Below, one piece after another: positions 11,314-14,932 of a stretch of 14,932 nucleotides of DNA. This DNA is from JBGPYB01 sp041493035 (GTDB lineage: Bacteria > Acidobacteriota > Vicinamibacteria > Fen-336): NCBI GenBank assembly GCA_041493035.1, contig JBGPYB010000116.1, forward strand, positions 1-14,932, in the 5' to 3' direction. The position numbers and the translations under genes were made by a program. The notes under the pieces were generated by a model, which saw only the letters and a program-made list of their open reading frames with translations, did no database searches and was not told the origin of the DNA. The first letter of the stretch is position 1, and the number at the start of each line of letters is the position of its first letter.

Positions 11314-14281
11314 ATCCCGCGCCGGATCCCACGGGACCGAGGTAGCGGTCCAGCCAGAGAAGCGATTCCTTGATCTGCTCCGTGCGGGGTACGGAATGGC
11401 CGCCGGGGAATACGAGGCGCTTCTTGTGCTCGGGCGGCGTGCCGAGCAGCTCGAACATCGGTCTCTGAGACGTCTCGGCCGGGAAGAAGAAGTCCAGCTC
11501 GCCGTTGAGGATCAGCGTCGGCTGTCGGACGCGGCCGATGTAGTTGATCGTGTCGGCCTCGGGGAGCGCTCGCTGGAAGCTCAGACCGGCGACGTAGAGC
11601 ACGTTCGCCTTGATGCGCTTCTCCACCGCCGGCAGGATCGCTCCCATCTCGGCGCCCCAGCTCATCCCGTAGTACGCGACCCGATCGGTGTCGATGTCCT
11701 TGCGCGTCTCGAGGTAGTCGATCGACCGGGCCAGGTCCTTGCCCCACATGATGACGTAGTCCTTGTAGGCCGTCGTCTCGGCGGGGCTGTCCGAGTGAAA
11801 ATCACCTCCGCGTTCGTAGGTGCCCTTGTAGATTGGATACATCACGGCGCGTCCGCTCTTCGGCAGGAATTCCACGCGGCCCAGCTCGAGCGACGCGCTG
11901 GAGCGGGCGTCGATCGCCCCCGATCCGGGAAAGGCGACCACGACCTGGTAGGGAGGCTTGCCCTCCGTGGGGAGGAACAGATAGGCCATCATCCGTTCGC
12001 CACCGTAGGCCGCGCCAAACGTGATCTTCTGGCGGATTCCCGAGGGAGTCTCCTTCTCCTCCTCGACCACGGCGCCTAACGGCGTCTTGTCGTAGGCGAA
12101 GAGGCGCAGGTACTGGGCGAAGACCGCGTCCGGCACGGGCTTCTCCGCGCGGAAATCGCGGAACGGCCGGTCGATGGCGCGCTGCAGCTCCGCCACGTTC
12201 GGATCGCGCTCGAGGTAGCGGATGCAGCGGAAGCCGTTGGTCGGCGAGCGGTCGAAGGCGGGCTGCGCGTATGCGTCGGCGAATGCGTAGTCCGGATCGT
12301 TCCAGCCACCGCCGAGGATGAAGCGGCCCTCGCGCCGGCCGCTCGCGTTCCAGGTCCACTCCCGCACGTTGCCCGCGAGGTCGTACACCCCGAAGCGGTT
12401 CATGCTCTTTGTGCTGCCGACGGGCACCGGCCCCTTGCCGGCCAGGTTCGCGAGCGGGACGATCCTCGAGCTGCCGACGGTGTAGGCCGCGCGATTCCAG
12501 TGGAAGATCGTGGGCAGGCTCTTGCCGGCCCACTCGGCGTAAGCGGCCGCCTCGTACCAGCTCACGCCACCGACGGGAAGATCGCCGCCACCTTCGGGGT
12601 GGGAGCCGACCTCCCAGGTCGCGGGCCCGGGCCGACCGGTGCGGTCGGTGAAACGGGCCACCGTCTCGTTCCAGCTCAGCGTCCGGCCGCCGTCGACGAA
12701 CGGCTGTTGCCAGTACTTCGGGTCCGTGTATCCACCCGCGTCCACGAAGCGCCTGTACTCGCGCTGGCTCACCTCGTGGCGGTCCATCAGGAACCCGGTC
12801 GTGGGTTCTGTCTTCAAATTCTCGAGGCCAGGCAGGTACAGCTCGAAGGCCCCAGCGGGAACGTGGACCATCTCATCCGGTACCTCGCCGGGAGCAGGGA
12901 GGCGGTAGCTCCACGTGTCGCCGACCAGCTCGGCGCTCCCCATGACGTCGTCCACGTTGCGCCGGCCGGCGAGCGAGAGCTCGATGCGCGTGAAGCCCCG
13001 TGGATAGGGCAGTTTTTCGAGCGGCGTCGTTCCCATCATGATCGGTTCGGCGTCCGGCTCGTCGTAGTACCTCATGCGGACCGCGGCCCCGGGCGGGTCG
13101 GAGGTGATCGTGATCTTTCGGGTGAACTTCGGGCGGAGCCGTTCGAGCAGCGGATCGCCGGGGGCGGCCGCGTCGATCTTCCGTGCGAGCACGAACGCGT
13201 CCCAGCTCTCGCGACCCTCGTCGAGGAACTGGATGCGGTCGACGATGCCCTGGAGCTGGGGCAGCGCCTCGTTCCGCACCCAGCGCTCCCGCGCGCTGCG
13301 CTTGAGCTGCCATCCTCCGAGGATCGCGAGCGGCACCGCGATCAGCGCGCCCGCCGCGATTCGCCGGCCTCGTGGCGGTCTTGCCTTGACTCCAAGCCGG
13401 GCGGGATCCGAGGCGAGATCGTCGCGCAGCGTCCTGAGCGCGTCGCTCACCTGGGACGCGTCCTTGTAGCGGGCCCCGGGCTCCTTCTCGAGGCAGTGGC
13501 GGATGATGCGGTCGAGGGGCGCGGGAACCGAGGGGTCCGATTCGGTGATCGAGGCGGGCGTGTCGCGCAGGATCGAGGAGAGGATCGAGGCGTTGTTGTC
13601 CCCGCTGAACGGGCGGCGTCGCGTCGCCATCTCGTAGAGAACGATGCCGAGGGAGAAGACGTCGGAGCGCGGGTCGACAGGCTTGCCCTGCGCCTGCTCG
13701 GGAGACATGTAGGCGACCGTGCCGAGCATGACGCCATGCTCGGTGAGAGGCCGCTCCGCCGTCGCGAGGTTCGAGAGAGCGCTCGAGGCGGGCGTGGCCG
13801 ACGTTAGGAGCTTGGCCAGGCCGAAGTCCAGGATCTTGACGCGGCCGTCGTTGGACACGATCACGTTCGCGGGCTTGAGATCCCGATGGACGATGCCGGC
13901 CGTGTGGGCCTTGGCAAGACCATCGGCTATTTGAGAGGCCAGGTCCAGGACCTGCCGGGACGGAAGCGGCGCGCGCGCCAGCCGAGCCTGCAAAGTCTCC
14001 CCGTCGACCAGCTCCATCGCGACGAAAAGGGTCGAGCCCTGTGAGCCGATGTCGTAGATCGTGACGATGTTGGGGTGATTCAGGGCCGACGCCGCTCGGG
14101 CCTCTTGCTCGAAACGCGCGCGCCTGTTCGCGTCGGCCGCGAACGCCTCCGGAAGGACCTTGAGGGCGACATCGCGCCCCAGCCGCGGGTCGCTGGCGCG
14201 ATACACCTCGCCCATGCCGCCCGCGCCGATCGGCGCGACGATCTCGTAGGGTCCGAGGCGCGTCCCGGCAGCAAGAGGCAT
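11306..14281 (-). CDS. Ser/Thr kinase - PEGA-like - SUMF1 - alpha/beta hydrolase fusion
   Basis: This 991-residue protein has these domains in order. (1) Pkn-type kinase, about 10-275: glycine loop GAGGMGEV (19-26), K41, HRDLKPAN (132-139), DFG (152-154), all intact. (2) A single membrane span near 308-326 (IAAGALIAVPLAILGGW). (3) A PEGA-like module near 387-440 (ITITSDPPGAAV). (4) SUMF1/FGE-like, about 468-690: MVHVPAGAF, DRHEVSQREY, LPVGGVSWYEAAAYAEWAGK, NGFRCIRYL. C686 has no Cys five residues earlier, so formylglycine synthesis is unlikely. (5) A C-terminal serine hydrolase: GMSWGAE with S874, D930 (NGELDFF), H962 (PGGHSVPR). The kinase would be cytoplasmic and modules 3-5 outside. The ATG at 14281 gives the common MPLAAGTRLGPYEIV start; a TTG at 14317 is less likely. 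Similar fusions are frequent in Acidobacteriota. Ligand and substrate are unknown. Confidence 0.9.
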   Translation of the reverse strand: MPLAAGTRLGPYEIVAPIGAGGMGEVYRASDPRLGRDVALKVLPEAFAADANRRARFEQEARAASALNHPNIVTIYDIGSQGSTLFVAMELVDGETLQARLARAPLPSRQVLDLASQIADGLAKAHTAGIVHRDLKPANVIVSNDGRVKILDFGLAKLLTSATPASSALSNLATAERPLTEHGVMLGTVAYMSPEQAQGKPVDPRSDVFSLGIVLYEMATRRRPFSGDNNASILSSILRDTPASITESDPSVPAPLDRIIRHCLEKEPGARYKDASQVSDALRTLRDDLASDPARLGVKARPPRGRRIAAGALIAVPLAILGGWQLKRSARERWVRNEALPQLQGIVDRIQFLDEGRESWDAFVLARKIDAAAPGDPLLERLRPKFTRKITITSDPPGAAVRMRYYDEPDAEPIMMGTTPLEKLPYPRGFTRIELSLAGRRNVDDVMGSAELVGDTWSYRLPAPGEVPDEMVHVPAGAFELYLPGLENLKTEPTTGFLMDRHEVSQREYRRFVDAGGYTDPKYWQQPFVDGGRTLSWNETVARFTDRTGRPGPATWEVGSHPEGGGDLPVGGVSWYEAAAYAEWAGKSLPTIFHWNRAAYTVGSSRIVPLANLAGKGPVPVGSTKSMNRFGVYDLAGNVREWTWNASGRREGRFILGGGWNDPDYAFADAYAQPAFDRSPTNGFRCIRYLERDPNVAELQRAIDRPFRDFRAEKPVPDAVFAQYLRLFAYDKTPLGAVVEEEKETPSGIRQKITFGAAYGGERMMAYLFLPTEGKPPYQVVVAFPGSGAIDARSSASLELGRVEFLPKSGRAVMYPIYKGTYERGGDFHSDSPAETTAYKDYVIMWGKDLARSIDYLETRKDIDTDRVAYYGMSWGAEMGAILPAVEKRIKANVLYVAGLSFQRALPEADTINYIGRVRQPTLILNGELDFFFPAETSQRPMFELLGTPPEHKKRLVFPGGHSVPRTEQIKESLLWLDRYLGPVGSGAGSY

Positions 14282-14379
14282 CCGCGGTTGGAGTCTACAC
14301 GCCTTCTCCGCCGCCAATCACCTTCGATGGCTGAGACGCGATAGCAGTCTCGGCGGCGAGGTGAGACCATGACATTCCT

Positions 14380-14932
14380 GTGACGAAACCGTGGCGAGAC
14401 GGCCTGGCCGGGGACGCGTGGGGCGGCCTCGCCTCCACCCTCGTGTCTCTTCCCGCCTCCCTCGCTTTCGGCGTCGCGATCTACGCGCCTCTCGGCCCAG
14501 CCTACGCCGGCCAGGGAGCCCTGGCCGGCGTGCTGGGTGCGGCGGCCATCGGCATCGTGGCGCCGCTCTTCGGCGGCACCGAGCGCCTCGTGTCCGGGCC
14601 CTGCGCGCCCGCGGCCGCAGTGATGGGCGCCCTGGCCCTCGAGCTCGGCTCCCCTCACGGCGGGGGAGCCCCTCCCGAACGGGTGCTCCTGCTCCTGACC
14701 CTGACCGCGCTCCTCTCGGGCGGCCTCCAGGTGGTCTATGGTCTCCTCGGCGGCGGCACCCTCATCAAGTACATCCCCTACCCGGTGGTGACGGGTTACT
14801 TGAGCGGCGTCGGCGTCGTCATCTTCCTGAAGCAGCTTCACGGGCTCTTCGGCTTCCCGAAGGAGATGTCCAACTGGCAGGGCCTGACGAGCCCGACCGC
14901 GTGGCGCCCGTCGGGGCTCGTGGTGGGCCTCG
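14380..14932 (+). CDS. SulP family anion transporter, N-terminal part (cut by window end)
   Basis: A frame is open from GTG 14380 to the window edge, giving 184 residues. The start TKPWRDGLAGDAWGGLAS leads into LVSLPASLAFGVAIYAPLGP, then APLFGGTERLVSGPCAPAAA. The stretch LIKYIPYPVVTGYLSGVGVV is typical of SulP/SLC26 proteins. They move sulfate, bicarbonate or other anions across the inner membrane. The GTG is the first usable start, since an in-frame TGA lies at 14362-14364. A GAGGTGA (14358-14364) is 15 nt upstream, too far for a good Shine-Dalgarno. The C-terminal STAS domain, if present, is beyond the window. The gene is divergent from the kinase fusion, with 98 bp between starts. Confidence 0.85.
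   Translation, partial: MTKPWRDGLAGDAWGGLASTLVSLPASLAFGVAIYAPLGPAYAGQGALAGVLGAAAIGIVAPLFGGTERLVSGPCAPAAAVMGALALELGSPHGGGAPPERVLLLLTLTALLSGGLQVVYGLLGGGTLIKYIPYPVVTGYLSGVGVVIFLKQLHGLFGFPKEMSNWQGLTSPTAWRPSGLVVGL

Noticed and set aside
12500..13807. A 435-codon plus-strand frame opposite the kinase fusion
   Set aside because: Antisense of well-defined kinase, PEGA-like and SUMF1 domains; composition is typical of GC-rich shadow frames.
14282..14379. Possible palindromic operator between the kinase and SulP genes (CGCCGCC...GGCGGCG, GAGAC...GTCTC)
   Set aside because: The arms do not nest, are short, and are expected by chance in GC-rich sequence.

Overview
The window is about 15 kb of GC-rich bacterial chromosome. 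A sample such as 2401-2460 is 70% GC. It is densely packed and contains no rRNA, tRNA, CRISPR array or recognisable insertion sequence. The gene set (HpnD/HpnE squalene genes, a two-domain ThyX-like protein, a Ser/Thr kinase fused to PEGA-like, SUMF1 and alpha/beta-hydrolase modules, DUF2062, a PDZ secretory protein) fits an uncultured Acidobacteriota or a related GC-rich soil/sediment lineage. That assignment rests on gene content alone.

Layout. (1) 1-3432, plus strand: a tightly coupled operon of cstA (5' end cut off by the window), a 46-codon CstA-associated mini-protein ending in RCC, hpnD and hpnE. Each junction is a 1-4 nt TGATG or ATGA overlap. (2) 3439-8186, minus strand: read in transcription order this is def, thyX-like, an AbrB-like antitoxin, a RelE/ParE-like toxin, a YqjF/DUF2071 protein, and a lower-GC protein whose N-terminus resembles the PD-(D/E)XK nuclease fold. 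The last four look like an accessory island inserted between the housekeeping def-thyX pair and the hpn operon. (3) 8219-8872, plus: a YdjM-like membrane protein divergent from def. (4) 8880-10044, minus: a phospholipid-methyltransferase-like protein and a DUF2062 membrane protein, with a doubtful small ORF upstream. (5) 10352-11209, plus: an exported double-PDZ protein with a strong Shine-Dalgarno. (6) 11306-14281, minus: the 991-residue kinase/SUMF1/hydrolase fusion. (7) 14380-14932, plus: the N-terminal part of a SulP anion transporter, cut by the window edge.

How the genes work together. CstA and its small partner belong to nutrient-starvation uptake, whereas HpnD and HpnE make squalene for hopanoids. 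Translational coupling ties the two together. HpnC, the middle enzyme of the squalene route, is not in the window. Def and ThyX-like are housekeeping (protein maturation, dTMP supply). The antitoxin/toxin pair is a plausible type II module whose toxin is coupled to the DUF2071 gene.

The points most worth a second look are: the shrunken RCC mini-protein that appears to couple cstA to hpnD; the tandem ThyX with two degenerate signature motifs and a Cys-rich tail; the low-GC nuclease-like gene beside the toxin-antitoxin pair; the three convergent gene ends, each with a hairpin overlapping a stop codon and no T-tract; and the multi-domain kinase fusion. I do not see a clearly new system.
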